Shown here: in pieces, positions 35,929 through 44,899 of the stretch
How the letters are laid out: each line of letters starts with the position of its first letter
Position numbering within the stretch: the first letter of the stretch is position 1
Source of the DNA: Nocardioides alpinus
GTDB lineage: Bacteria; Actinomycetota; Actinomycetes; Propionibacteriales; Nocardioidaceae
Direction: 5' to 3'
DNA: 64,000 bases
Assembly: GCF_900112035.1 (NCBI RefSeq)
Contig: NZ_FOKC01000013.1
Coordinates: forward strand, 54,092-118,091
Position numbers and translations under genes: made by a program
The notes under the pieces: generated by a model
Database searches by the model: none
The model's input: only the letters and a program-made list of their open reading frames with translations
What the model was told of the DNA's origin: nothing

Positions 35929-35963
35929 TTGCAAGGTTGGGAAGATGCTGCAACTTTTTGCAA
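35929..35963. promoter_or_regulatory. LacI-family (MalR-type) operator half-sites
   Basis: Three half-sites lie between the divergent malE and lacI-type genes: TTGCAA at 35929-35934 (inside palindromic CTTGCAAG), CTGCAA at 35948-35953 and TTGCAA at 35958-35963. The starts are 19 and 10 bp apart. A candidate -10 for malE (TTACGG on the minus strand, 35915-35920) lies next to the first site, so binding there would block malE. TTGCAA-type sites are known for actinobacterial MalR regulators. Confidence 0.65.
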
Positions 35964-36006
35964 GACGCTGCTGGCGGCGGTGACCGACATCACTAGGGTG
36001 GACCGC

Positions 36007-37032
36007 GTGAGGATCAGGCTGAGCGAGATCGCCGAGCGCTCCGGCGTCAGCATCAGCACGGTCAGCAGGGTGCTCAACGAGCGGCCCGGAGTGAGCCCGC
36101 AGGCTCGTCGCCAGGTGCTCACGGCCATCGACGTGCTCGGGTACGACCGGCCGGCGCGGCTGCGTCCGCGCGTCGGAGGACTGGTCGGCCTGGTGCTGCC
36201 GGAGCTCGAGAACCCGTTCTTCCCGCGCCTGGCGCACCATCTCGAGATCAGCCTGGCCAGGATGGGCCTCTCCCCCGTCCTGTGCAGCCAGACGCTGGGC
36301 GGTGTCCACGAGGACGACTACGTGGCCATCCTGCTCGAGCACTCCGTGGCCGGCATCGTCTTCGTCTCCGGCGTGCATGCCCTCGTGGACAGCGACCCGG
36401 CCCGCTACCAGCGGCTGCTGGACCTGCACCTGCCGATCGTGCTGGTCAACGGGGCGCTGACCGGTCTGGACGCACCGAGCGTCTCGACCGATGACGCCGT
36501 CGCGGTCGACCTCGCCGTCCAGCACCTCGAGCACATGGGTCACCGCCGCATCGGTGCCGCCCTCGGACAGATGCGCTACCTCCCGGCGCAGCGCAAGCGC
36601 CAGGCCTTCGTCGAGGCCCTCACCCGGCACGGGCTGGTGCCCGGCGACCTCGACGCCACGGACCTCGTCGAGTCGACGACCTACACCGTCCAGGGCGGAC
36701 AGCAGGCCGCGGAGCGGTTGCTCGACCGGGGGGTGACGGGCATCGTCTGCGGGTCCGACGTGATGGCCCTGGGCGTCATGCGCAGCGCGCGGATGCGGGG
36801 GCTCCGGGTCCCCGAGGACCTGTCGGTGGTCGGTTGCGACGACAGCCAGATGATGGAGTTCGTGGACCCTCCCCTCACCACGGTGCGGCAGCCGGCCGAG
36901 GCGTTGGCCCAGGCCGCGAGCCAGGAGATCGCCGAGCAGATCTCCGGCATCCCGCCGCACGCGGGAGAGGTGCTCTACCGACCCGAGCTCGTGGTGCGCG
37001 GCTCGACGGCGAGCGTTGCCGGACCGCGCTGA
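36007..37032 (+). CDS. malR: LacI-family regulator of the maltodextrin operon (MalR-type)
   Basis: A 341-aa repressor. The N-terminal helix-turn-helix reads LSEIAERSGVSISTVSRVLN followed by a hinge (YDRPARLRPRVGGLVGLVLP), then a periplasmic-binding-protein-like effector domain with NPFFPRLAHHLE, GHRRIGAALG, GIVCGSDVMALGVMR and VVGCDDSQMMEFVDPPLTTV. It is divergent from malE with TTGCAA half-sites between, so it most likely represses the operon until a maltodextrin binds. The GTG at 36007 begins directly before the DNA-binding domain; a GTG 9 bp earlier is also possible. Confidence 0.88.
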   Translation: MRIRLSEIAERSGVSISTVSRVLNERPGVSPQARRQVLTAIDVLGYDRPARLRPRVGGLVGLVLPELENPFFPRLAHHLEISLARMGLSPVLCSQTLGGVHEDDYVAILLEHSVAGIVFVSGVHALVDSDPARYQRLLDLHLPIVLVNGALTGLDAPSVSTDDAVAVDLAVQHLEHMGHRRIGAALGQMRYLPAQRKRQAFVEALTRHGLVPGDLDATDLVESTTYTVQGGQQAAERLLDRGVTGIVCGSDVMALGVMRSARMRGLRVPEDLSVVGCDDSQMMEFVDPPLTTVRQPAEALAQAASQEIAEQISGIPPHAGEVLYRPELVVRGSTASVAGPR

Positions 37033-37046
37033 CCGGACCGCGAGCG

Positions 37047-38492
37047 TCAGCCGAGCGCGGCGACGATCTCGTTGACCTTGTCCTTGGCGTCGCCGAAGAG
37101 CATCTGGGTGTTGTCCTTGAAGAACAGCGGGTTCTGCACCCCGGCGTAGCCGGTCGCCATCGAGCGCTTGAAGACGATGACGTCCTTGGCCCTCCAGACC
37201 TCGATCACGGGCATCCCGGCGATGGGCGAGTTCGGCTCCTCGAGGGCGGCCGGGTTGACGGTGTCGTTGGCCCCGATCACCAGGACGACGTCGACCTCGG
37301 GCAGGTCGTCGTTGATCTCGTCCATCTCGAGCACGATGTCGTAGGGCACCTTCGCCTCGGCGAGCAGCACGTTCATGTGGCCGGGCAGGCGACCCGCGAC
37401 GGGGTGGATGCCGAACCGTACGTCGACGCCCTTCTCCCGCAGCTTCCGCGTCATCTCCGCGACGGGGTACTGCGCCTGCGCGACCGCCATGCCGTAGCCC
37501 GGCGTGATGACGACCGACGACGCCCCGGCGAGGAGGTCCGCGACGTCGCCGGACTGGATCTCGCGGTGGTCGCCGTAGTCGCGATCCTCCGCGGGACCGC
37601 CGCCGTCGGAGCCGAAGCCACCGGCGATGACGCTGATGAACGAGCGGTTCATCGCCTTGCACATGATGTAGCTGAGGATCGCACCCGAGGACCCGACGAG
37701 GGCGCCGGTGATGATCAGCAGGTCGTTGCCGAGCATGAACCCGGCGGCTGCGGCGGCCCACCCGCTGTAGCTGTTGAGCATCGACACGACGACCGGCATG
37801 TCGCCGCCACCGATTGCGGCGACGAGGTGGAAGCCGAGGACCAGTGCCAGCACCGTCATCAGCGCCAGCGGGGCCATGGCGACCCAGCCGTCGGCGAGCA
37901 TGAACCACACCATCAGCACCGCGGACAGCACGAGGATCGCGAGGTTGAGCTGGTGGCGACCGGGCAGCGTCAACGGCGACGACTTCATCTTCGCGCTGAG
38001 CTTGAGGTTGGCCACGATCGAGCCGGTGAAGGTCACCGCGCCGATGAAGACGCCGAGGAAGACCTCGCCGTTGTGCACCGCATCCGACTGGACGCCCAGG
38101 TCCGCAACCTCGATGTACGTGTTGTAGCCCACCAGCACCGCGGCCAGGCCGACGAAGCTGTGCATCATCGCGATCAGCTCGGGCATGCCGGTCATCTCGA
38201 CGCTCGACGCGAGCCGGATCCCGATCATCGCGCCGACGGCCATCGCCACGACGATGATCACGAGACCGACCACGATCGGGCCCTGGTCCAGGTAGTCGGT
38301 GTTGAGGTAGTCGAGGACCAGCAGCAGGGTGGCGACGAGGGCCAGGCCCATGCCGGCCATGCCGAACTGGTTGCCGCGCCGTGCCGTCTCGTGCTTGCTC
38401 AGGCCGGCGAGCGCGAGGATGAACAGGAGCGCCGCCAGGATGTAGGCGCCCGTGACGAACGAGACCATGCTCGAACCGGAGTCGGAATCCAC
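37047..38492 (-). CDS. pntB: NAD(P) transhydrogenase subunit beta (PntB)
   Basis: A 481-aa membrane protein. About nine hydrophobic helices (residues 12-270) form the proton channel, and the C-terminal domain III binds NADP (ITPGYGMAVAQAQYPVAEM, FGIHPVAGRLPGHMNVLLAEA, VIGANDTVNPAA, VFKRSMATGYAGV). With PntA it uses the proton gradient to make NADPH from NADH. The GTG at 38492 follows a GAAGGG ribosome binding site and lies 5 bp after pntA. Its length is close to E. coli PntB (462 aa). Confidence 0.96.
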   Translation of the reverse strand: MDSDSGSSMVSFVTGAYILAALLFILALAGLSKHETARRGNQFGMAGMGLALVATLLLVLDYLNTDYLDQGPIVVGLVIIVVAMAVGAMIGIRLASSVEMTGMPELIAMMHSFVGLAAVLVGYNTYIEVADLGVQSDAVHNGEVFLGVFIGAVTFTGSIVANLKLSAKMKSSPLTLPGRHQLNLAILVLSAVLMVWFMLADGWVAMAPLALMTVLALVLGFHLVAAIGGGDMPVVVSMLNSYSGWAAAAAGFMLGNDLLIITGALVGSSGAILSYIMCKAMNRSFISVIAGGFGSDGGGPAEDRDYGDHREIQSGDVADLLAGASSVVITPGYGMAVAQAQYPVAEMTRKLREKGVDVRFGIHPVAGRLPGHMNVLLAEAKVPYDIVLEMDEINDDLPEVDVVLVIGANDTVNPAALEEPNSPIAGMPVIEVWRAKDVIVFKRSMATGYAGVQNPLFFKDNTQMLFGDAKDKVNEIVAALG

Positions 38493-38497
38493 CGGGC

Positions 38498-40027
38498 TCA
38501 GCCCTTCTGGAACATGTTGAGCATCCGCCGGGTGACCAGGAAGCCACCGAAGACGTTGATGCTGGCGAGCAGGATGGCGACCCCGGCGATGATCTGGACC
38601 GCGAGGTTGTCGACCGGTGCCTGCAGGACCGCGCCGACCACGATGATCCCGCTGATCGCGTTGGTGACGCTCATGAGCGGCGTGTGGAGCGCGTGGTGGA
38701 CGTTGCCGATGACGTAGTAGCCGATGACCACGGCGAGGACGAAGACCGTGAGGCTCGGCAGGAAGCTCGCCGGCGCGAGGGTCGCCAGCGCGAGGAAGAC
38801 CACGGCTGCCAGCCCGACGGCGTACGTCCGGCGGCGCGGGTCCACCTCCTTCGGTGGCGCCTTCTCGACCGGGAGCACCGCGGTGGCCTGGGCCGGCGCG
38901 GCCGAGACCTGCACGGGCGGCGGCGGCCACATCGTCTGGCCGTCCCGCGTGACCGCGATGCCGCGCTGGATGACGTCGTCCATGTCGAGCGTCAGCCGGC
39001 CGTCCTTCTCCGGCGTCAGCAGCTTGAGCAGGTTGACGATGTTGGTGCCGTAGAGCTGGCTCGTCTGCGCGGCGAGGCGGCCGGCGAGATCGGTGTAGCC
39101 CAGGACCGTGACGCCGTTGGCAGTCACGACCTTCTCGTCCTTCACCGTCGCGGCGACGTTGCCGCCGTTGGCCGCAGCCATGTCGACCACGACCGTGCCG
39201 GGCGCCATCGCGGCCACCGTCTCGGCGGTGATCAGCTGCGGGGCGGGGCGGCCCGGGATCAGCGCGGTGGTGATGACGATGTCGGCGGCACGCGCCTCCT
39301 CGTCGTACATGGCAGCGGTGGCGACCTCCTGCTCGGCGGTCATCTCCTTGGCATAGCCGTCGGTCGAGACCTCCTGCTCCATGTCGACCGTGACGAACTG
39401 CGCGCCCATCGACTCGACCTGCTCGGCCACCTCAGGACGTACGTCGAACGCGCGCACGATCGCGCCCAGCGACCCGGCCGCACCGATCGCGGCGAGGCCC
39501 GCCACACCGGCCCCGACCACGAAGACACGGGCAGGCGGCACCTTGCCCGCGGCGGTGACCTGGCCGGTGAAGAGCCGTCCGAACTCGTGGGCTGCCTCGA
39601 TCACCGCGCGATAGCCCGCGACATTCGCCATCGAGGAGAGCACGTCCATCGACTGCGCGCGCGAGATGCGCGGCACCGCGTCCATCGCCAGCCCGGTGAC
39701 GCCGGCGGCGGCGAGCTGCTCGACCAGCTCGGGGCTCCGGGCCGGCGCCATCAGTGCGATGACCGTGGCGCCGCTGCGCAGGCGGGCGATCTCGTCGGCG
39801 GTGGGGGCATTGACCTTCACCAGGACGTCGCTCGACCAGACATCTGCACTCGTCCCGATCGCGACCCCGGCATCGGCGTACGACGTGTCGGGCTGGTCTG
39901 CGGCCGCACCGGCGCCTGCCTCGACCACGACGTCGTACCCGAGCGCAGCCAGCTGCGACGCCGTCTTCGCCGTCGCTGCCACCAGCGTCTCGCCGGGACG
40001 TGACTCACGTGGGATGCCGATGCGCAC
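38498..40027 (-). CDS. pntA: NAD(P) transhydrogenase subunit alpha (PntA)
   Basis: A 509-aa protein in which the NAD-binding domain I (residues 1-375; starts MRIGIPRESRPGETLVAATA, with the Rossmann motif VVGAGVAGLAAIGAAGSLGA) is fused to a C-terminal membrane part (about 420-505, four helices, HHALHTPLMSVTNAISG). Many bacteria split this into two genes; here it is one, as in E. coli. The GTG start follows AGGAGG. It is first in a two-gene operon with pntB and divergent from an NmrA-like gene. Confidence 0.96.
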   Translation of the reverse strand: MRIGIPRESRPGETLVAATAKTASQLAALGYDVVVEAGAGAAADQPDTSYADAGVAIGTSADVWSSDVLVKVNAPTADEIARLRSGATVIALMAPARSPELVEQLAAAGVTGLAMDAVPRISRAQSMDVLSSMANVAGYRAVIEAAHEFGRLFTGQVTAAGKVPPARVFVVGAGVAGLAAIGAAGSLGAIVRAFDVRPEVAEQVESMGAQFVTVDMEQEVSTDGYAKEMTAEQEVATAAMYDEEARAADIVITTALIPGRPAPQLITAETVAAMAPGTVVVDMAAANGGNVAATVKDEKVVTANGVTVLGYTDLAGRLAAQTSQLYGTNIVNLLKLLTPEKDGRLTLDMDDVIQRGIAVTRDGQTMWPPPPVQVSAAPAQATAVLPVEKAPPKEVDPRRRTYAVGLAAVVFLALATLAPASFLPSLTVFVLAVVIGYYVIGNVHHALHTPLMSVTNAISGIIVVGAVLQAPVDNLAVQIIAGVAILLASINVFGGFLVTRRMLNMFQKG

Positions 40028-40202
40028 TGCTGCCTCCTGGGTAGGGGCCCGGGTCCGGTCGGGACCTGGGCGGCGTGCGGGCCGGGCACAAGGTATCGAA
40101 CGACGACCCCGTGTCAGCGGTGTCTCAGCGGGCGCGCGTCGGCGTCCGGGGTCGCGGCTCGACTGCCGGACGGCCTTGGGCCACCCAGCAACACTGCCTG
40201 CC

Positions 40203-41102
40203 ATGAGCCCCACCACCATCGTCGTCGCCGGCGCCACGGGAGACCTCGGTGGCCGAATCGCCACCGCGCTCCTCGCCCGCGGCGCATCGGTCCGCGCACT
40301 GCTCCGTCCCGATGCCGACGGTGCGGCTCGTGACCGGCTCACCGCCCAGGGGGTCGACGTGGTCGCCGCGGACGCTCGCGACGTGGGTTCGGTCGCGTCG
40401 GCCTGCACCGGCGCCGCCTGCGTCGTCTCCGCCCTCAACGGGCTGGGCGACGTGATCCTGGATCGGCAGAGCGTCCTCATCGACGCGGCCGTCCGCGCCG
40501 GCGTACCCCGCTTCATCCCCTCGGACTTCTCCGCCGACTTCACCCGCACGCCTGCTGGTCGCAACCGGAACTTCGACCTCCGACGCGAGTTCATGGGTCG
40601 GGCAGACCGGGCGCCGATCGGGGTCACGTCCATCCTCAACGGGGCGTTCCTCGAGCTGCTGGACGGCGACATGCCGCTCATCCAGTCCCGCATCCGACGC
40701 GTGCTGTTCTGGGGCGACGCCGACCAGGTGCTCGACTTCACCGCGAAGGACGACGTGGCGGCCTACACCGCGGCCGCCGCCCTGGACCCCGGCACGCCGC
40801 GCATCCTCCGCATCGCGGGCGACTCCCTGAGCGTCAGGGACATGTCCCGCATCCTCTCCGACACGACCGACGGCAGCTTCCGGCCCCTGCGCGCCGGCGG
40901 CCTGACCAGCATGAGCGCGATGATCGGCGTCGCCAAGCGGCTGGCACCCGGTGACGACGCCGTGTTCCCCGCCTGGCAGGGCATGCAGTACACCCGCGAC
41001 ATGTTCGACGGCCGCGTCAGGCTCGAACCCCTCGACAACGACCGCTACCCCGACGTGTCGTGGACCTCTGTCCGGGACCGCTTCGTGGTCGGCGCTGCCT
41101 GA
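40203..41102 (+). CDS. NmrA-like NAD(P)-binding protein
   Basis: A 299-aa atypical short-chain dehydrogenase with an N-terminal Rossmann motif VVAGATGDLGGRIATALLARG and a second conserved stretch ALNGLGDVILDRQSVLIDAA. It lacks the Y-x-x-x-K catalytic pair of classical SDRs, as do NmrA-type regulators and isoflavone-reductase-like enzymes. GVPRFIPSDFSADF and the C-terminal half resemble the latter group. The role is unknown: redox sensing or reduction of an aromatic or aldehyde compound. It is monocistronic and ends 9 bp before the stop of the convergent LacI gene. Confidence 0.8.
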   Translation: MSPTTIVVAGATGDLGGRIATALLARGASVRALLRPDADGAARDRLTAQGVDVVAADARDVGSVASACTGAACVVSALNGLGDVILDRQSVLIDAAVRAGVPRFIPSDFSADFTRTPAGRNRNFDLRREFMGRADRAPIGVTSILNGAFLELLDGDMPLIQSRIRRVLFWGDADQVLDFTAKDDVAAYTAAAALDPGTPRILRIAGDSLSVRDMSRILSDTTDGSFRPLRAGGLTSMSAMIGVAKRLAPGDDAVFPAWQGMQYTRDMFDGRVRLEPLDNDRYPDVSWTSVRDRFVVGAA

Positions 41103-41111
41103 TCCGACCGG

Positions 41112-42125
41112 CTAGCTGAAGGTCGACCGCCTGGCCACCAGCTCGGGGGTGAACACCAGCTGCTCGTGCACGTGGTCGGGGTTGGTCGCCTCGTCGAGGA
41201 CCAGCTCGGCAGCCCGGCGACCGAGCTCCTGGCGGGGCTGGCGGACCGAGGTCAGCGGCACGGCGGCAGCGGCGGCGTACTCGATGTCGTCGTAGCCGAC
41301 GATCGCCAGGTCACCGGGCACGGTGGCGCCGGACGTGCTCAGCTGCTGCAGCAGGCCCAGGGCGAGGAGGTCGTTGGCGCAGAACGCCGCAGTGGGGCGC
41401 CGGCGCGTGCCGATGCCCATCAGGCGCTCGCCGGCAGAGCGGCCCTCGACCACCGTCAGGCCGTCGGTCGGGACGACGGTCAGCTGGTCGTCGGGCAGGC
41501 CGGCGTCGGCCCAGGCCGCGCGCGCGCCCTCGAGACGGTCGCGCACCTGGCCGATGGTGTCGGGTCCGCCGATGAAGGCCACCCGTGTGTGGCCGCGCTC
41601 GACGAGGTGCTCGACCGCCAGCCGGCCGCCAAGCACGTCGTCGACGGCGACCGAGCAGAACGCGCCGTCGTCGCGGGTCCGGTCGACGATCACGAGCGGC
41701 GTGCCGTTGCGGCGTACGTCGTCGAGCACCGTCGCGTGCGGGTCGACAGGAGTCACCAGGATCCCCTGGACGCGCTGCTCGACGAGGTGCGCGAGGTAGT
41801 CGCCCTCGCGGGACGCGCGGTTGTCGGAGTGGCACAGGAAGAGCGACAGCCCGGCCGCCTCGGCGGCTCGCTCGGCTCCCTCGGCGACGTCGGTGAAGAA
41901 CGGGTTGCGCGCATCGAGCAGCACATAGGCGAGGGTCCGGCTGTGGCCGGCCCGGAGCTGACGCGCGGACTCGTTGCGCACGAACCCCAGCTCGCGCATG
42001 GCGTCCTCGACCCGCGAGCGGGTCGCGGGAGACACCCGGTCCGGACGGTTGAGGACGTTGCTCACGGTGCCCAGGGAGACGCCGGCCAGCGCCGCGACGT
42101 CCTTGACCGAGGAGGCACGTACCAC
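41112..42125 (-). CDS. LacI-family regulator of the rhamnose operon
   Basis: A 337-aa repressor, read divergently from the rhamnose genes. The GTG at 42125 follows GGAGGTG and is preferred to an upstream start that would add 53 unrelated residues. The helix-turn-helix is VKDVAALAGVSLGTVSNVLNRP, and the effector domain includes ARNPFFTDVAEGAERAA, VIVDRTRDDG, GHTRVAFIGGP and IVGYDDIEYAAAAAVPLTSV. Palindromes of LacI type occur in its own promoter (42147-42160) and at the rhamnose operon start (42297-42310), so it probably controls both. The likely inducer is rhamnose or a derivative. Confidence 0.87.
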   Translation of the reverse strand: MVRASSVKDVAALAGVSLGTVSNVLNRPDRVSPATRSRVEDAMRELGFVRNESARQLRAGHSRTLAYVLLDARNPFFTDVAEGAERAAEAAGLSLFLCHSDNRASREGDYLAHLVEQRVQGILVTPVDPHATVLDDVRRNGTPLVIVDRTRDDGAFCSVAVDDVLGGRLAVEHLVERGHTRVAFIGGPDTIGQVRDRLEGARAAWADAGLPDDQLTVVPTDGLTVVEGRSAGERLMGIGTRRRPTAAFCANDLLALGLLQQLSTSGATVPGDLAIVGYDDIEYAAAAAVPLTSVRQPRQELGRRAAELVLDEATNPDHVHEQLVFTPELVARRSTFS

Positions 42126-42146
42126 TGCCCACACCTCCGGTCCGAT

Positions 42147-42160
42147 GTCGTTGAAACGAC
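42147..42160. promoter_or_regulatory. candidate autoregulatory LacI operator
   Basis: Arms GTCGTT and AACGAC are separated by GA, forming a palindrome 22 bp upstream of the lacI-type start. It contains the TTGAAACG core seen in LacI-family sites and shares TTGAAA with the operator at 42297. Autoregulation is inferred. Confidence 0.5.
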
Positions 42161-42261
42161 GACAGCGCGAGCGTACGGCATCCGTTCGGGAGCCGGACCA
42201 GACCAGCGCCACCCGCCGGCCGGCGCCGGTGCGGGTCACGAGAAATGATCCGCCCGGGTGC

Positions 42262-42290
42262 TTGACAGGTGTGACGGCCCTCACTTACGG
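42262..42290 (+). promoter_or_regulatory. promoter of the rhamnose operon
   Basis: A perfect -35 TTGACA (42262-42267) and a -10-like TTACGG (42285-42290) are 17 bp apart. The start of transcription would fall at about 42297, exactly where the operator begins. The malE promoter also uses a TTACGG element. Confidence 0.65.
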
Positions 42291-42296
42291 TCCTTT

Positions 42297-42310
42297 TTGA
42301 AACCTTTCAA
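42297..42310. promoter_or_regulatory. LacI-family operator TTGAAA-CC-TTTCAA
   Basis: A perfect 14-bp inverted repeat (hexamer arms with CC between) covers the predicted transcription start. Repressor binding here would block RNA polymerase. A clear AAGGAG ribosome binding site for the first gene follows at 42314-42319. Confidence 0.75.
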
Positions 42311-42323
42311 TCCAAGGAGCTCC

Positions 42324-43841
42324 ATGTCTGACACGACCGCCGCCGCACCGGTGCTCGAGCTGCGCGACGTCTCCAAGTCGTTCGGCCCGGTGGTCGCCCT
42401 GCGCTCAGGCAGCCTCCGCGTCGACGCAGGATCGATCCACGCGCTGATCGGTGAGAACGGTGCCGGGAAGTCGACGCTGGTCAAGGTCGTCGCCGGCGTG
42501 CACCGCCGCGACTCCGGCACGTTCGACCTCGGCGGCGAGTCCGTCGACTTCTCCTCCACCGCCGAGTCCAAGCAGGCCGGCGTCGCGGTGATCTACCAGG
42601 AGCCCACGCTCTTCCCCGACCTCTCGGTCACCGAGAACATCTTCATGGGCCGCCAGCCCCTCGCCCGTGGCCGCCGGATCGACCGGCCGGCGATGACCGC
42701 CGAGGCCGAGCGCCTCTTCTCCCGCCTCGGGGTCCGCATCGACCCGCGCCGCCCCGCGGCCGGCCTCTCGATCGCCGACCAGCAGATCATCGAGATCGCC
42801 AAGGCCATCTCGCTCGACGCCCGCCTCCTGGTGATGGACGAGCCCACCGCCGCGTTGAGCGGCGTCGAGGTCGACCGGCTCTTCGCGGTCGCCCGCAGCC
42901 TGCGCGACGAAGGTCGCGCCCTCGTCTTCATCTCCCACCGCTTCGACGAGGTCTTCGCCCTCGCCGACACCGTCACCGTGATGCGCGACGGCTCCTACAT
43001 CGACACCCGCCGCATCGAGGAGACCTCGCCCTCCGAGCTGGTGTCGCTGATGGTCGGGCGCGACGTGGACGACCTCTTCCCCAAGGTGCCTGCCGAGATC
43101 GGTGCACCCGTGCTCGAGGTGCGCGGCCTCACCAAGGCCGGCGTCTTCCACGACATCGACCTGGTGGTCCGCGCCGGCGAGATCGTCGGCCTGGCCGGTC
43201 TCGTCGGAGCCGGACGCAGCGAGGTCGCCCGCGCGGTCTTCGGTGTCGACTCCTACGACTCCGGCTCGGTGTCCCTGTCGGGCAGGGACATCAAGGCGCA
43301 CGACCCCCGCTCCGCGATCCGGGCCGGGATGGCGTTCATCCCCGAGGACCGCCGCAAGCAGGGCCTGGTCATCGACTCATCGGTCAGCCGCAACGTCGCC
43401 GGGGTGATCCGCCGCAGCATCGCGAAGGCCGGCCTGATCACCGCGTCGATGGAGAACCGCGCCGCCGGTCCGTGGGCCGGCCGGCTCGAGGTGAAGACCA
43501 ACGCGCTGGACATGAACGCCGCGACCATGAGCGGCGGCAACCAGCAGAAGGTCGTCATCGCCAAGTGGTTGGCCACCGACCCCCAGCTGCTGATCATCGA
43601 CGAGCCGACCCGCGGCATCGACGTCGGCACCAAGGCCGAGGTGCACCGCCTGCTCTCCGAGCTGGCGGGGCAGGGCCTGGCGATCCTGATGATCTCCTCG
43701 GAGCTGCCCGAGGTCCTCGGCATGGCCGACCGCGTCCTGGTGCTGTGCGAGGGGCGGCTCACCGCCGAGCTCGACCGCGCCGACGCCACCCCCGAGGCCG
43801 TCATGCACGCGGCCACCCACCACCTGGAGACCACGGCATGA
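42324..43841 (+). CDS. rhamnose ABC transporter, ATP-binding protein
   Basis: A 505-aa duplicated ATPase of the RbsA/monosaccharide importer type (CUT2). Domain 1 has Walker A IGENGAGKSTLVK, a signature-like LSIADQQIIEIAKAI and Walker B LLVMDEPTAAL. Domain 2 has the degenerate Walker A LVGAGRSEVAR, EDRRKQGLV, the signature MSGGNQQKVVIAKWL and LLIIDEPTRGIDVGTKAE. It energises uptake through the two permeases that follow. It is the first gene of the rhamnose operon and overlaps the next by 4 bp (ATGA). Rhamnose specificity is inferred from the operon. Confidence 0.92.
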   Translation: MSDTTAAAPVLELRDVSKSFGPVVALRSGSLRVDAGSIHALIGENGAGKSTLVKVVAGVHRRDSGTFDLGGESVDFSSTAESKQAGVAVIYQEPTLFPDLSVTENIFMGRQPLARGRRIDRPAMTAEAERLFSRLGVRIDPRRPAAGLSIADQQIIEIAKAISLDARLLVMDEPTAALSGVEVDRLFAVARSLRDEGRALVFISHRFDEVFALADTVTVMRDGSYIDTRRIEETSPSELVSLMVGRDVDDLFPKVPAEIGAPVLEVRGLTKAGVFHDIDLVVRAGEIVGLAGLVGAGRSEVARAVFGVDSYDSGSVSLSGRDIKAHDPRSAIRAGMAFIPEDRRKQGLVIDSSVSRNVAGVIRRSIAKAGLITASMENRAAGPWAGRLEVKTNALDMNAATMSGGNQQKVVIAKWLATDPQLLIIDEPTRGIDVGTKAEVHRLLSELAGQGLAILMISSELPEVLGMADRVLVLCEGRLTAELDRADATPEAVMHAATHHLETTA

Positions 43842-44899
43842 GCCACACCGACGTCGAGGCCTCGGCGAGCGAGACCCTCCTCGTGGAGCCGAGCCGGCTC
43901 TCGCCCACCCGACGCGCCCTGGGCACCGTGCTCCGCTCCCGTGAGCTGTCGATCTTCCTCGTGCTGGTCGCCGTCACCGTGCTGGCCACCAGCAAGAACG
44001 AGAGCTTCCTCTTCAGCTCCGACGGCTTGCGCAACTTCCTCCTCAACCCCTCGATCCTGCTGCTCCTCGCCGTCGGCCAGGGCGTCGTCATCATCACCCG
44101 CAACGTCGACCTCTCGGTCGGTTCGGTGATGGCGCTGACCGCCTACCTCACCGGCCGCCTCTTCATCGAGGTGCCGGGCATCCCCGTGGTCGCAGTGATC
44201 GCCGCGTGCCTCGTCGTCGGCGCGCTCCTCGGCCTGGTCAACGGTGCGCTGGTGGCGTACGGCGGTGTCCCCGCGCTGGTCATCACCCTCGGCACCCTCT
44301 ACATCTACCGCGGCATCATGCTCACCTGGGCGGGCAGCGACCGGATCAACGCCGGCGACCTGCCGCGGGAGTTCCTCCGCCTCGGCACCCGCACCACGCT
44401 GGGCATCCCGTGGATGACGATCCTCGCCTTCGTGGTGCTCGCCGCCGTCGGCTACTACCTCCACACCGCCCGCGGCGGCCGCGAGATGTACGCCATCGGC
44501 TCCGATCCCGACGCCGCGGTCCTCTACGGCCTGCCCGTCAAGCGCCGCCTGCTCGCCGCGTTCGTCCTCAGCGGCGCCCTCGCCGGCCTGGCCGGTGCGC
44601 TCTACACCGCGCGCTACGGCACGGTCAGCTCCAGCGTCGGCTCCGGCATCGAGCTCCAGGCCGTGGCCGCGGCCGTGATCGGCGGCATCGCGATCTTCGG
44701 TGGCAGCGGCACCGTCTGGGGCGCGGCCATCGGCGCCTTCCTGCTCGTCACCATCAACCGGGCCCTGCCCAGCCTCGGCATCGAGGACTTCTGGCAGCGC
44801 GCGGTCGTGGGCGTGCTGATCCTCGGCGCGATCGTGCTCGACCGCGTCCTCGCCACCAGACAGGCCCGCAAGCTCGCCGAATCGAGGGACCACTCATGA
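43838..44899 (+). CDS. rhamnose ABC transporter permease 1
   Basis: A 353-aa CUT2-type permease with 8-10 membrane helices. The family-typical loop is ITRNVDLSVGSVMALTAYLTG, and GVPALVITLGTLYIYRGIML, YAIGSDPDAAVLYGLPVKRR and VIGGIAIFGGSGTVWGA are also conserved. It would form the channel as a heterodimer with the second permease. It overlaps the genes on both sides by 4 bp, so its translation is coupled. Confidence 0.92.
   Translation: MSHTDVEASASETLLVEPSRLSPTRRALGTVLRSRELSIFLVLVAVTVLATSKNESFLFSSDGLRNFLLNPSILLLLAVGQGVVIITRNVDLSVGSVMALTAYLTGRLFIEVPGIPVVAVIAACLVVGALLGLVNGALVAYGGVPALVITLGTLYIYRGIMLTWAGSDRINAGDLPREFLRLGTRTTLGIPWMTILAFVVLAAVGYYLHTARGGREMYAIGSDPDAAVLYGLPVKRRLLAAFVLSGALAGLAGALYTARYGTVSSSVGSGIELQAVAAAVIGGIAIFGGSGTVWGAAIGAFLLVTINRALPSLGIEDFWQRAVVGVLILGAIVLDRVLATRQARKLAESRDHS

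Noticed and set aside
35872..38547. Open frame running from the pntB region into malE
   Set aside because: Only the part from the ATG at 35871 is protein-like (signal peptide and lipobox); the rest is the shadow of the regulator and pntB.
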